Source of the DNA: Arsenophonus apicola
GTDB taxonomy: Bacteria > Pseudomonadota > Gammaproteobacteria > Enterobacterales > Enterobacteriaceae
Assembly: GCF_020268605.1 (NCBI RefSeq)
Contig: NZ_CP084224.1
Location: 1-59,938 of the forward strand
DNA length: 59,938 bases
Direction of reading: 5' to 3'
Shown in pieces: positions 51,804 to 59,938 of the stretch. How positions within the stretch are numbered: the stretch's first letter is position 1; the number at the start of each line of letters is the position of its first letter. The notes under the pieces were generated by a model, which worked only from the letters and a program-made list of their open reading frames with translations, had not been told where the DNA came from and ran no database searches. A program made the translations under genes and the position numbers.

Positions 51804-53072
51804 ATGATTGTAAAAAAAGAGTTTTTTATCTATTTTTTTTGTTTCTTGTTAATCGTGTTTTTTTTCATAATTACCATTAACTTCATTGACATTAAGAATA
51901 GATATCATGAAATTGAGCCTAACTTAGCAGATTATGCTACTGCGGAAGTTATAATGCTTTCATTTGAAAAAATGAAGACTCATTTATTAATTTCTTCAGT
52001 ACATGAAGATGATGAATTTATTAATAATAAAGAAGTATTTAAATCAAAAATAAAAATTTTAAAGAATAAATCAGAATTAAATGATAATTTTTTTTATAAT
52101 AAAAAAATTATATATATTACAAATGATTTACTTATTAAATTAAATTCATTTGATTATTTATATAAAAAATACAAACAATATATTGTCAGTAAAAAAGAAT
52201 TGATATCATTAATTGAAATAATTGAGCTAGATCTTGTTAATTTACAAGAGGTGATATATGAAGTGCAAATTAGTAAATTTAATGATATAAAATCATCAGT
52301 AATAAAAAATTCAGATATTTCTTCTAAGTTTGCTGTAGTATCATTTATTTTGTTAATTTTAATTATTTTTAATATGTTTTCTTTACAACAAACACTAAAG
52401 AAAAAAAATATTTTCATATCATCTATATATCATGAGCTATCTAGTTCTATACAGAAAATAATAATTGCCACTGATATTATTCAATACCAATTAGCAAAAA
52501 ACCAATTACGTGATGAATTGTCAGTCATTTCTAAACATGCAAAAAAAATAATGGAGCAGACAAAAGAAATCTTAGAATACTCGAAGTTAGAAATAGGAAG
52601 AATCAAAATAGTGAAAAGTTTATTTTCTCTTGACAAGGTTGTTGAGGATATTTTAAATGACATTACAGTTATCAATGATAATGAAATTAAAATATTTAAT
52701 TCTTGTGAAGATATAAATATACTATCTGATAGATCAAAAATATATAGGATTTTAATAAATTTAATAGAGAATGCTAATAAATTTACAGTTAACGGAACAA
52801 TTATAATTCATGTAAAAATTATAAAAAATAATTTATTGATAAAAGTAAAGGATAATGGGTTGGGATTTGATAAGAAAAAAATTAAATACTTATTTAAAGC
52901 CTTCAATCAAGGCGCTGAGAAAAATACAAGGCAAGGGCTTGGTCTAGGCTTAACTATTGTAGATAATTATATCAAAATTTTACAGGGAAAGATTTATATA
53001 AAATCAATCCCAAATATTGGTTCATCGTTTTTAATAATAGTTCCAATAGAAGTATCAGAAAAACAAACTTGA
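51804..53072 (+). CDS. Membrane sensor histidine kinase
   Basis: 422 residues. Membrane helices at about 7-27 and 172-195 enclose a periplasmic helical domain of 145 residues rich in Lys/Ile. Then H-box ISSIYHELSSSIQKI (His near 211), N-box RILINLIENANKFT, G1 LIKVKDNGLGFDKK and G2 NTRQGLGLGLTIVDNY. It has no receiver domain. Codon use is extremely AT-rich compared with the tra genes. It converges with and overlaps the response-regulator gene by 18 bases. Confidence 0.9.
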   Translation: MIVKKEFFIYFFCFLLIVFFFIITINFIDIKNRYHEIEPNLADYATAEVIMLSFEKMKTHLLISSVHEDDEFINNKEVFKSKIKILKNKSELNDNFFYNKKIIYITNDLLIKLNSFDYLYKKYKQYIVSKKELISLIEIIELDLVNLQEVIYEVQISKFNDIKSSVIKNSDISSKFAVVSFILLILIIFNMFSLQQTLKKKNIFISSIYHELSSSIQKIIIATDIIQYQLAKNQLRDELSVISKHAKKIMEQTKEILEYSKLEIGRIKIVKSLFSLDKVVEDILNDITVINDNEIKIFNSCEDINILSDRSKIYRILINLIENANKFTVNGTIIIHVKIIKNNLLIKVKDNGLGFDKKKIKYLFKAFNQGAEKNTRQGLGLGLTIVDNYIKILQGKIYIKSIPNIGSSFLIIVPIEVSEKQT

Positions 53073-53837
53073 TAACAAAATAGAAGAAATTATAAGTGGT
53101 TTTGCTGGTTTTTCTATTAAAGTTATATCGTAATTTAAGATAATATCCCCAATATTTTTCTCATAGTTTTCTAATTGCCCCGTAAGAATGATTATTTTCT
53201 TACTTTCTTCTTCACTTATATCAATTTTTTTAATTAGATCCTCTGATGTTTCATTAAAATCTAACAACCAATCAATAATGAATGCTTGATAATTTTCTTT
53301 ATTCATTTTCTTAGAAAGCTCTTCCTTTGTTTGATAAGTGTCAGCTTCTATTCCGTATCTTTTTGTTATTTTTTTTAGCAAATTAAGTAAGTCTATGTCA
53401 TTGTCTAAGATGGCGATTTTAGGAGCTGGCAAAAATTCGATGTTTTTAATTTGATATATCTGATTACCAGCTTCAAGCATTTTAGTTTTGTCCTCATAAA
53501 TAATAAATATATCGTCTTTTTTTATAGCATGCATGCATCCATCTTCGAAATGTGTAACGATTTTATTGCAAACATTAATGTTACATATTTTATGAACATC
53601 ATTAACAATATAAACGCAATTATGATTACGTTTTATTTTAAAAGGCTCATTAAAGTATTTAAATATTGTTATTATTTCACTGAGTTTTATGCCTCTTTTT
53701 TTATCTAATTTTTGCTTTGCACTTTTGTATTGGATACCCAGTATATTTGCGATTGTAGAAGCATGCTTCCTTTGTGTTATCCCTTTTTTGTTTAGTAATG
53801 CCTCTATTTTATCTAAATAATTCAAGTTTTTTTTCAC
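53055..53837 (-). CDS. BetR-like HTH protein with C-terminal receiver domain
   Basis: 260 residues. N-terminal helix-turn-helix (KKGITQRKHASTIANILGIQYKSAKQKLDK) like BetR, a middle beta-rich part (55-135) and a C-terminal receiver: IAILDNDIDLLNLLKK, phospho-acceptor Asp in AFIIDWLLDFNE, KKIIILTG, and Lys in LIEKPAKP. This order (output first, receiver last) is unusual for response regulators. The convergent kinase next to it is the likely partner. Confidence 0.8.
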   Translation of the reverse strand: MKKNLNYLDKIEALLNKKGITQRKHASTIANILGIQYKSAKQKLDKKRGIKLSEIITIFKYFNEPFKIKRNHNCVYIVNDVHKICNINVCNKIVTHFEDGCMHAIKKDDIFIIYEDKTKMLEAGNQIYQIKNIEFLPAPKIAILDNDIDLLNLLKKITKRYGIEADTYQTKEELSKKMNKENYQAFIIDWLLDFNETSEDLIKKIDISEEESKKIIILTGQLENYEKNIGDIILNYDITLIEKPAKPLIISSILLSSLFF

Positions 53838-54006
53838 AACTAAATCTCCCTCTAGTGTCTAATTAAAAGTTAGTTGAAAAGATGATAAATTACTAGCACT
53901 TATAAAAAAACCTCAAAAACATACAAAAAAAATACTCAAAAGACCTTCACATTTTTAAATTAAGTGCTATAAATTAACTAAGTCAAATGTATCAAAGGAG
54001 ACTTAA

Positions 54007-54333
54007 ATGAACGGCAAGGCAACTTCGTACTTAAAAAACACCCCGATCCTACGTGGGGAAGTCAAGGCGAAAAGAAATATCGCCGTGATTTTAAGTAACT
54101 TCTTTGTTCGGTTTGTCACCAGGGCACTTTTTTCTTTTCCTGTCGTCTTTTTTTGGCTAACGGTTGGGTTTGTTTTGTCAGGTTACTTTAATGACACGTT
54201 TCCTTTTGTACCTGACGTCAATGAATTCTCAATGGAAAATCTGTTTGAAGCGTTAAAGCCGGTTTTCCGCTACGCCTTCTCAGTGACAGCGATTGTCTGT
54301 TTGTTGAGGGAGTCAACCGCGTTGTTTAAATAA
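54007..54333 (+). CDS. Small membrane protein upstream of the virB genes
   Basis: 108 residues with two membrane helices (LFSFPVVFFWLTVGFVLSGY and FRYAFSVTAIVCLLRE) and a basic cytoplasmic N-terminus. AAAGGAG lies before the ATG. Not recognised; position suggests a transfer-linked role. Confidence 0.6.
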   Translation: MNGKATSYLKNTPILRGEVKAKRNIAVILSNFFVRFVTRALFSFPVVFFWLTVGFVLSGYFNDTFPFVPDVNEFSMENLFEALKPVFRYAFSVTAIVCLLRESTALFK

Positions 54334-54568
54334 GATTTTAGCTGTTTAAAGTTTTCGCTGTACCGCTCTTTAACATTCAGTGCCAATTTCTCAATCTCAG
54401 TAAGTATCGTGAGAGATTGGTAGCGTTGAATTTTATTTCAACGCGAAGCTAACGTTAGCTTTCTGGCCGGACGTATGCCGACACAGGTGTACACCACATC
54501 AAGTGGTTTCGGGGTGACGATGTATTTAGCGTATTCACCACTCAAATCACTTTATGCGGGAGATATTA
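54334..54568 (+). promoter_or_regulatory. Structured leader before the T4SS operon
   Basis: No gene in these 235 bases. Stems: CAATCTC / GAGATTG (54392-54419), GCGTTGAA / TTCAACGC (54423-54444) and the perfect 16-bp palindrome AAGCTAACGTTAGCTT (54446-54461). CACATCAAGTGG (54497) also pairs. It may be a leader RNA or operator region for the following genes. Confidence 0.5.
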
Positions 54569-54862
54569 ATGAACGCACGTCAACGTTGCCGTTATCGTCG
54601 TCAAATGCGCTATCGTGAAAAGTGCAGGATAGCTGACGAAATACGGTTATTAAGATTGAATCTAATCAACAGCCAAAAACCCCGAACAACATCCGCCATT
54701 CTTGACGAGATTTGGGGATTGGAAAAAGAAGCAAAAGAACAGCATCAAAATATAGAAGCGTTGGTTGAGGTTATTCTTGCGCTGAAAAACAAATTCTTCA
54801 ACACAGAGTCTAAATCCAGTATCGACAATCGTTGCCTCCCTCGTACCTATCTTCTTCGCTAA
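54569..54862 (+). CDS. Basic hypothetical protein in the T4SS leader
   Basis: 97 residues; very basic start (MNARQRCRYRRQMRYREKCR) then helical region (AILDEIWGLEKEAKEQHQNI). GCGGGAG before the ATG. Perhaps a nucleic-acid binder; family unknown. Confidence 0.55.
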   Translation: MNARQRCRYRRQMRYREKCRIADEIRLLRLNLINSQKPRTTSAILDEIWGLEKEAKEQHQNIEALVEVILALKNKFFNTESKSSIDNRCLPRTYLLR

Positions 54863-54886
54863 AAAACAATATATCAAGGAAAAATC

Positions 54887-55114
54887 ATGTTTAAACAACT
54901 TTCTCGCAAGGGAAGGCGTCTTTACGTGGGCGCGGTATTGCGTGACCAACTTGACAAAATTGTGGTGGATATTGGTCATTATGTCGGTCGTCCTATCTTA
55001 GTCACTGAGTTTGTGCAATACGTCATAGAGCGCCACGCTGAGGAAGCTAAGAAGAAGCTGAAAGTCATTCTAGGAACAGAGGAGGAAAGAACAACCTCTT
55101 CTAAAAAGAGGTGA
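54887..55114 (+). CDS. Small hypothetical protein preceding virB1
   Basis: 75 residues (LYVGAVLRDQLDKIVVDIGH, TEFVQYVIERHAEEAKKKLK), perhaps an RHH-like regulator by helix pattern. AAGGAA before the ATG; virB1 starts three bases after its stop, so it belongs to the operon. Confidence 0.6.
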   Translation: MFKQLSRKGRRLYVGAVLRDQLDKIVVDIGHYVGRPILVTEFVQYVIERHAEEAKKKLKVILGTEEERTTSSKKR

Positions 55115-55117
55115 TCC

Positions 55118-55738
55118 ATGTTAACCCCTACGGCATTTCTGGCACTCGCGATGCAATGTGCCCCTAGTGTCCATCCTGAGACCGCATTTGATGTTGCCCG
55201 CGTGGAATCAAATTTCAATCCGTATGCCATCGCGGAAATCATCCCGAAAGCTGAACGCAGCGCGACAAATACCCGTGTCATTTCGCATTTTCCTGCCAAC
55301 AAAACCGAAGCGTTAGCGCGCATCAAGCAAATTGAGGCAAAAAAACATCGCTACTCGGTGGGATTAATGCAAATCACCAGTACGAATTTTGCGCGTTTTG
55401 GCATGACGGCAGAGAAGCTACTTTCTCCCTGCCACAACCTGACTGTTTTTGAAAAAATCCTCACCGATTGTTATCGGCGAGGCGGTTCACTAAAAAGGGC
55501 GCTGAGTTGTTATTATGCCGGGGATTTCACCACCGGGCAACAGCCTGAAGCGCAATTTGCAAAGACGAGTTATGTTGAGCGGATAGGGTACGTTGTACCC
55601 AGCACCCGTCAAGAAAGAACCCGAAAAGAAGATGCACCTAATCTTAAGCGTGAAAATTTTGCTATTTGGGATGTCTTGAGGGATTTTCCAGAGGCTATTA
55701 CCGTCACGCAATCTGACATTGAATCAAAGGAGCTTTAA
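55118..55738 (+). CDS. virB1: VirB1-type lytic transglycosylase
   Basis: 206 residues. The SLT fold shows Glu30 in DVARVESNFNPYAI, then YSVGLMQITSTNFARFG and LSCYYAGDF. It opens peptidoglycan for assembly of the secretion channel. No obvious signal peptide; the N-terminus is hydrophobic (LTPTAFLALAMQC). The C-terminal 50 residues are disordered. The next gene starts at once after the stop. Confidence 0.9.
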   Translation: MLTPTAFLALAMQCAPSVHPETAFDVARVESNFNPYAIAEIIPKAERSATNTRVISHFPANKTEALARIKQIEAKKHRYSVGLMQITSTNFARFGMTAEKLLSPCHNLTVFEKILTDCYRRGGSLKRALSCYYAGDFTTGQQPEAQFAKTSYVERIGYVVPSTRQERTRKEDAPNLKRENFAIWDVLRDFPEAITVTQSDIESKEL

Positions 55739-56062
55739 GTGAAAAAGAAAAATGTTAATGTTTTTCCGTTTTTTTTGGTGATTCTGTATTTATTTATTCC
55801 TGCTGTGGCTAATGCGGTGTGGTATGACCCTTTAGTCAAATTTGCTCAGGAGTTTCGAACGGCGGTCATCATTTTGGGTGGGGTTGCGGCGGTCAGTTCG
55901 ATGGTTTATGTCGGGGTGTGCTGGATGATATCGCGCATGGCGGGCACGATGGATACCACCATGATGGATTACGTGAAGCATGTAGGAGTGATAGGGTGCG
56001 TCGGGGGGGCGGTTGCTTTGGCGGGTTGGGCTTACTCGCTTTGGGGTGGGGCGATTTCCTGA
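55739..56062 (+). CDS. virB2: VirB2-type major pilin
   Basis: 107 residues with a long signal peptide (FPFFLVILYLFIPAVANA) and two membrane helices (TAVIILGGVAAVSSMVYVGV, VIGCVGGAVALAGWAYSLWG). GTG start with AAGGAG upstream. Typical VirB2/TrbC size. It forms the T4SS pilus. Confidence 0.88.
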   Translation: MKKKNVNVFPFFLVILYLFIPAVANAVWYDPLVKFAQEFRTAVIILGGVAAVSSMVYVGVCWMISRMAGTMDTTMMDYVKHVGVIGCVGGAVALAGWAYSLWGGAIS

Positions 56063-56433
56063 TGCACACGCAAGCGAATTTAAGTTTCGACTCGCATAAT
56101 GCCATGGCACGCGTTGCGATGTTTTGTGGCATCCCCCTCTTTCCGTTAATTTTTTTAGTGATAGGCGCAGCAGTTGGCTTGTTTTCAGGGGTTTATTTTT
56201 TTGGGTGGTGGGGGTTAGGGTTTTCTTTTCCTTTCCTTGGTGGGATTTTCGGCATGAGAATGCTGTGCAGCCGTGATGACAAAGCTATTCGTCGTTATTT
56301 TTTTCATCGAAAACGTCAGTGGTTGAACAAAGCATATGGTCGCCATCTTGTCATCACCCCTCGGACTCTTCAATGGAGAGAAAAATATGTCAGAAGACTT
56401 GTTAAAAAAAACCTTCTCGCCGGAGCGTCTTAA
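56062..56433 (+). CDS. virB3: VirB3-like inner-membrane protein
   Basis: 123 residues; two near membrane helices (FCGIPLFPLIFLVIGAAVGL, YFFGWWGLGFSFPFLGGIFG) then a cytoplasmic basic part with DDKAIRRYFFHRKRQW. The start overlaps the virB2 stop (TGATG) and virB4 starts inside its 3' end. VirB3 works with VirB4. Confidence 0.87.
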   Translation: MHTQANLSFDSHNAMARVAMFCGIPLFPLIFLVIGAAVGLFSGVYFFGWWGLGFSFPFLGGIFGMRMLCSRDDKAIRRYFFHRKRQWLNKAYGRHLVITPRTLQWREKYVRRLVKKNLLAGAS

Positions 56434-58891
56434 AGCCCCATTCTTAGGGCATCACGTTCACCCTTCTATCTGTACACTCGGTCAGTCACACTTACTTTCC
56501 CTTGTCCGGTTTGACGGGGTATCGCACGAAACCCGTGACCCCACTCTCTTAAATCAGGAGTTTCTATTACTTAATCGGTGTTTGCAGGCACTAGGAAGGC
56601 AAGAGGGCAATCAGTTGCTTGTGAAAACGTACTGCTACAAAACCAGAATTTGTCACGATACTGCGTATCACCTTGAATTACCTATTTTACAGGATTTTGT
56701 CGACAAATATGTCGAGCCGTTCAAGAAGGGCGAATTTCGTCAGGTAGGGTATGCGATGGTATTGATGCTTAAATATCAGGATTTAGAGGAAGGCATCGCC
56801 AGAATGGGTGACCTGTTATCCATTTGCAAGGAAATGCTCGCCACTTTTGGCATTAAAATAATGGGGATGGAAGAAAATGACGGCAAGCTGTATTCGCAGA
56901 TTGGTCAATTTTTCTCATTTATTTTAAATGGCACTGCGCATCCTGTTCCTATTACGGATTCGCGGTTAGGTGACCTGATTATCGATAGCGAAACGGCGTT
57001 TGGGGCTTATGACTATGTTGAGAATCGCCCGTATCGAGGAAAAACGCGGTTTGCTTCTACCTTTGACTTAAGAGATTATCCGGAAGCGACGACCCCTGGG
57101 ATGTGGGATGAAGCACTAGAAGAACAATCTGATTTTATATTGACGCAAAGTTTTCATTTTGAAGACCGGAATCAAATTAAACGCAAACTGAAAGTGCAAA
57201 CTTCGGACCTATCAGCGACTGAAGGGCAATCCGAACAAACCGACGCACTACAAGATGCCGTGCAGGCAGTGACGCAGGGAAGAGTGGTATTTGGGCAATA
57301 TCATGCAAGTTTAATTGTGTTTGGCCAAACAGCTGACGACGCGGTCAATAACGGCGCAAAAATGCAGTCCATCATGATGGCAAAAAATACCGGTTTTGTC
57401 CGGTCAACGAGCACGAATATTTTCACCTGGTTGACCTTGTTTCCCGGTTACAATGATGTGATTTACGCCATGCCAAAATCGACAGAAAATCTTAGCTGTG
57501 GTTTTTCTTTGCATGCAACACCGATAGGAAAAGAAAAGGGCAATCCGCCGGGCGACGGTACGGCGTTAATGCCGATAAAAACAAATAAAGGTGGGATATA
57601 TTTTTTAAACGCGCATGATAGCCCACCTTGGGAAAACTCAACCGGTAAGTCCTTGCCGGGGCATATTGTCAATCATGCAATGACGGGCGCCGGGAAATCG
57701 TCATCGGCAGCCATTAAGCTCATTTTTTTCAGTCGCTGGAACCCGATGATATTTGCCATCGATTATAACCATTCGATGGAAAATGTGCACCGGGCTTTAG
57801 GAGGGAAATATTTTGCGATTAAACCTGGTGAATTCACAGGCATCAATCCGTTTCAACTAACAGACACTGTCAACCTTCGCCAATACCTGTTTGATACGGT
57901 CAAGCAATGCGCAGGGGGTGCGACACCGGAGGAAGAGCATGTCATTCAGTTGGCGATAGATGCAGTGATGAAGCATGCACAGGTTGAAAACCGGAGTTTT
58001 TCGCTGCTATTGCAATTCATTAACGAGACGGGCGGAAACGGATTAAGAGCCAGATTGGCAAAATGGTGCCGTAACGCAGGGGGCAAGAAAGGCCATTATG
58101 CGTGGGTGCTAGACTCACCCAAAAATACGTTTGATCCGACCTGTTTTCGTCGTTTAGCGTTTGATTGCTCCGGTTTGTTGAAAAAAGAGTATGTCGAACG
58201 CCATCCGGAAGTCGTTGAAGTGATGCTGAACACTTTCTTTTATCTCAAGGAACGGATGCATGCAACAGCGCCGGGAAGTCTGCTGATTAATCAGATTTCA
58301 GAATATTGGGTGTCATTGGCGTTTAAGAGTACGGCCGCAAAAATAGAAGAAATTCTCTTAGCGGGGAGGATGCGAGGAGAAATCCTCATGATGGATACGC
58401 AAACGCTTGAACATGCCCTTAAAACCGAGATGGCAGCAACAATTGTTCAACAGGTCATCACGCAGGAGTGGATGGCAAACACTAAAGCTAACAGGGAAAG
58501 TTATGCGAAATTTGGTGTTACAGGACGAGAATTTGAAAAAATCACCGAATTAAACGAATACAGCCGAAAGGTGATGATAAAACAAGGTTCAGCAACTGTG
58601 ATAGGCAGCCTGATGTTAGGCGCTGAACTTGAATATTGGTTACCGCTCTTGTCCGCGACAGAAAGAAACCTGCAAATAGCCGAGCAGGTGCGGCAGAAAT
58701 TGCAAACCGAGGACCCTGCGGTGTGGGTGAGTGCATTTCTGGATGAGATGGTTGCGGTTGATGTTCGACAAAAATTACAAACCGATGACCGCGATATTTG
58801 GTATCCAGAATTTCTGCACGTGTTGAAAAAACTCGGCAGGAAAGAAACGGATACGCTTTTTACAGGAGAGCCGATATGGGGAGTAAATTAA
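56387..58891 (+). CDS. virB4: VirB4-type T4SS ATPase
   Basis: 834 residues. N-terminal CagE/TrbE part (QGRVVFGQYHASLIVFGQTA, GFSLHATPIGKEKGNPPGDG) and the Walker A NHAMTGAGKSSSAAIKLIFF, then FAIDYNHSMENVHRALGG. The RecA-like C-terminal part ends with GLL-type residues. It powers pilus assembly and transfer. ATG 56387 (MSEDLLKKTFSPERL) with GGAG upstream is chosen over an upstream in-frame ATG inside virB3. Confidence 0.93.
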   Translation: MSEDLLKKTFSPERLKAPFLGHHVHPSICTLGQSHLLSLVRFDGVSHETRDPTLLNQEFLLLNRCLQALGRQEGNQLLVKTYCYKTRICHDTAYHLELPILQDFVDKYVEPFKKGEFRQVGYAMVLMLKYQDLEEGIARMGDLLSICKEMLATFGIKIMGMEENDGKLYSQIGQFFSFILNGTAHPVPITDSRLGDLIIDSETAFGAYDYVENRPYRGKTRFASTFDLRDYPEATTPGMWDEALEEQSDFILTQSFHFEDRNQIKRKLKVQTSDLSATEGQSEQTDALQDAVQAVTQGRVVFGQYHASLIVFGQTADDAVNNGAKMQSIMMAKNTGFVRSTSTNIFTWLTLFPGYNDVIYAMPKSTENLSCGFSLHATPIGKEKGNPPGDGTALMPIKTNKGGIYFLNAHDSPPWENSTGKSLPGHIVNHAMTGAGKSSSAAIKLIFFSRWNPMIFAIDYNHSMENVHRALGGKYFAIKPGEFTGINPFQLTDTVNLRQYLFDTVKQCAGGATPEEEHVIQLAIDAVMKHAQVENRSFSLLLQFINETGGNGLRARLAKWCRNAGGKKGHYAWVLDSPKNTFDPTCFRRLAFDCSGLLKKEYVERHPEVVEVMLNTFFYLKERMHATAPGSLLINQISEYWVSLAFKSTAAKIEEILLAGRMRGEILMMDTQTLEHALKTEMAATIVQQVITQEWMANTKANRESYAKFGVTGREFEKITELNEYSRKVMIKQGSATVIGSLMLGAELEYWLPLLSATERNLQIAEQVRQKLQTEDPAVWVSAFLDEMVAVDVRQKLQTDDRDIWYPEFLHVLKKLGRKETDTLFTGEPIWGVN

Positions 58892-59550
58892 CATTGAGGT
58901 TGGCGTTGATAATAACCTGCTTAAGTTCCCCCGCTTTTTCAGGGGGAATTCCGACGGTCAGTGTCGCAGAATTAACGCAAATGGTTAAAAATGCCCAGCA
59001 ACAGGCAAGGGAATCGTTGGCACAACTTGAAAAAGCCAAGGAATCTATCTTGCAGGCGAAAAATCAGTATGAGCATTACAAGAGCATTATGCAGGGAAAT
59101 AACAAGCTCGGTGATTTTTTGAATGACCCGAAGATAAAACAGTTATTACCAATGGGTGACTGGATGGATATTTATCAGCGGGCACAGGATTTACCTTCCT
59201 TGCGCAATCGGTATGGGTTAACCAGTCAAGACCCGAAGGTGCAGGCGGTGTTTGATAAGCTGTTAAGTCAGGCGGGAACACTCGAAGCACAATACAAAGC
59301 GACAAACAAACGGATTGAGACCGCTGAAGGGCTGAGACGGCAACTCAATCGGGTGGAAACACCGAAAGACAGGGAGCAGCTGGCATTGCGATACCAGCAG
59401 GAGATGTTAGAGATGCAGGCACAACAAATGCAACTGCAAAATGCGCGTTATCTGGTCGAGCAAAAGGAAAAAATGGAGAAAGAAAGGATTAACCAAGAAA
59501 TATTGAATTTTTTTATGGGGAAAACCGACAAATTTCCACAAACAGACTAG
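58876..59550 (+). CDS. virB5: VirB5-like minor pilin
   Basis: 224 residues. Signal peptide MGSKLTLRLALIITCLSSPAFSG, then helical coiled-coil regions (QQQARESLAQLEKAKESILQAKNQYEHYK; QMQLQNARYLVEQKEKMEKE), as in VirB5/TraC tip pilins. ATG 58876 follows AGGAGAG and overlaps the virB4 stop. Confidence 0.87.
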   Translation: MGSKLTLRLALIITCLSSPAFSGGIPTVSVAELTQMVKNAQQQARESLAQLEKAKESILQAKNQYEHYKSIMQGNNKLGDFLNDPKIKQLLPMGDWMDIYQRAQDLPSLRNRYGLTSQDPKVQAVFDKLLSQAGTLEAQYKATNKRIETAEGLRRQLNRVETPKDREQLALRYQQEMLEMQAQQMQLQNARYLVEQKEKMEKERINQEILNFFMGKTDKFPQTD

Positions 59551-59611
59551 TAAGTGATAACTACTAATTGCAAAATGAATTTGTGCAATCTCGATCAACT
59601 AAGGAGTAATT
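59551..59611. other. Gap before lipoprotein gene
   Basis: 61 bases, holding only the AAGGAG ribosome site for the next gene. Confidence 0.6.
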
Positions 59612-59938
59612 GTGAGAAATATTTATTTTGTATTATTCATGTCTATTTTTTTAATGATTATTGGTTGTAAAGAAGAATATGGAAAAGATTTTATTGGAAT
59701 TTGGGAACAGGTAGAAGGGAACGAATTTCCGTCACAATTGACAATAAAGCTAGATAACCATGTTTACCATGTTGACTACAAATATTTTGATCTTAATGTT
59801 GCTGAAAAAAAACTTAATCAAGAGACAAGTGATTATTTTTTAGGAAAAACAAAAGAATTTCCATCAAAATCAAAAAGTTTTGGTAAAGATAGTTATAGAG
59901 TTAAAGCGCTTGAAGCAAAGGCACTAAGCAATACTGTA
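59612..59938 (+). CDS. Lipoprotein in virB operon, cut by window end
   Basis: At least 109 residues. GTG start six bases after AAGGAG; lipoprotein signal (VRNIYFVLFMSIFLMIIGC) with the lipidated Cys in MIIGCKEE. The rest (DFIGIWEQVEGNEFPSQLTI, SKSFGKDSYRVKALEAKALS) is not a known family. Between virB5 and virB6 many T4SS loci carry an entry-exclusion lipoprotein (Eex), so that role is possible but not shown by sequence. Confidence 0.65.
   Translation, partial: MRNIYFVLFMSIFLMIIGCKEEYGKDFIGIWEQVEGNEFPSQLTIKLDNHVYHVDYKYFDLNVAEKKLNQETSDYFLGKTKEFPSKSKSFGKDSYRVKALEAKALSNTV

Noticed and set aside
1..59938. tRNA, rRNA or prophage structural genes
   Set aside because: None could be recognised on either strand.

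Overview
The window is a plasmid, or a plasmid-derived contig, from a gamma-proteobacterium of the Enterobacterales. The overall look is that of an insect-associated symbiont (Hamiltonella, Regiella, Arsenophonus or Sodalis type): low GC, many insertion sequences, widespread pseudogenes, subtilisin-autotransporter and S-pyocin genes. The genus is an inference. No rRNA, tRNA or chromosomal housekeeping operon was seen. Both window ends cut through features: a Tn3-family inverted repeat at base 1 and a lipoprotein gene at base 59938.

Layout. 1-3943: Tn3-family transposon with an intact resolvase and a frameshifted transposase. 3948-14144: first copy of a backbone block (thermonuclease gene, ProQ/FinO-like protein, Rpn nuclease, a small hypothetical, HU). 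Its nuclease gene is split by a 7.2-kb island of two IS91-like elements around a subtilisin autotransporter, an IS630 remnant and two MITE copies. 14262-17089: replicon A (DnaA box, seven iterons, RepA-type initiator, ParA and a ribbon-helix-helix partner). 17470-17874: a RepL-like protein. 17950-23627: an array of S-pyocin-type bacteriocin cassettes, partly broken, with five immunity genes. 23727-30073: a secreted-protein region with two Cys-rich mini-proteins, an intradiol-dioxygenase-like protein, an MBL-fold protein and an exported lactate-oxidase-like enzyme, plus IS3 and Tn3 remnants. 30252-40365: type IV pilus and mobilization genes (pilU tail, pilV, trbM, topB, mobC, relaxase), many frameshifted, with a GNAT/DUF1778 toxin-antitoxin pair. 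40366-42395: candidate oriT/stb region and StbABC-like operon. 42430-48238: second, fuller copy of the backbone block, which also carries umuC, an SOS box, cho, a Rop homologue and a WGR-domain gene. 48355-50892: replicon B with different iterons, initiator and ParA/ParG-like genes. 50904-53837: acetyltransferase, molybdopterin-oxidoreductase-like protein and a two-component pair. 54007-59938: start of a VirB-type type IV secretion operon (virB1-virB5).

How it fits together. The two backbone copies are nearly identical in the ProQ/Rpn/HU part but are joined to different origins, which suggests a cointegrate of two related plasmids or origin exchange beside a conserved block. The spacer between Rpn and HU is also conserved and ends in a + strand Rho-independent terminator with no gene in front of it. 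This predicts a small RNA beside a ProQ/FinO-family RNA chaperone. A Rop homologue and repeated ColE1-origin-like palindromes suggest past contact with ColE1-type plasmids. Transfer functions look mixed: VirB1-5 and Stb look intact, while the relaxase, topB, trbM and prepilin peptidase reading frames are broken. Many breaks are at homopolymers, so sequencing error must be excluded before calling them pseudogenes.
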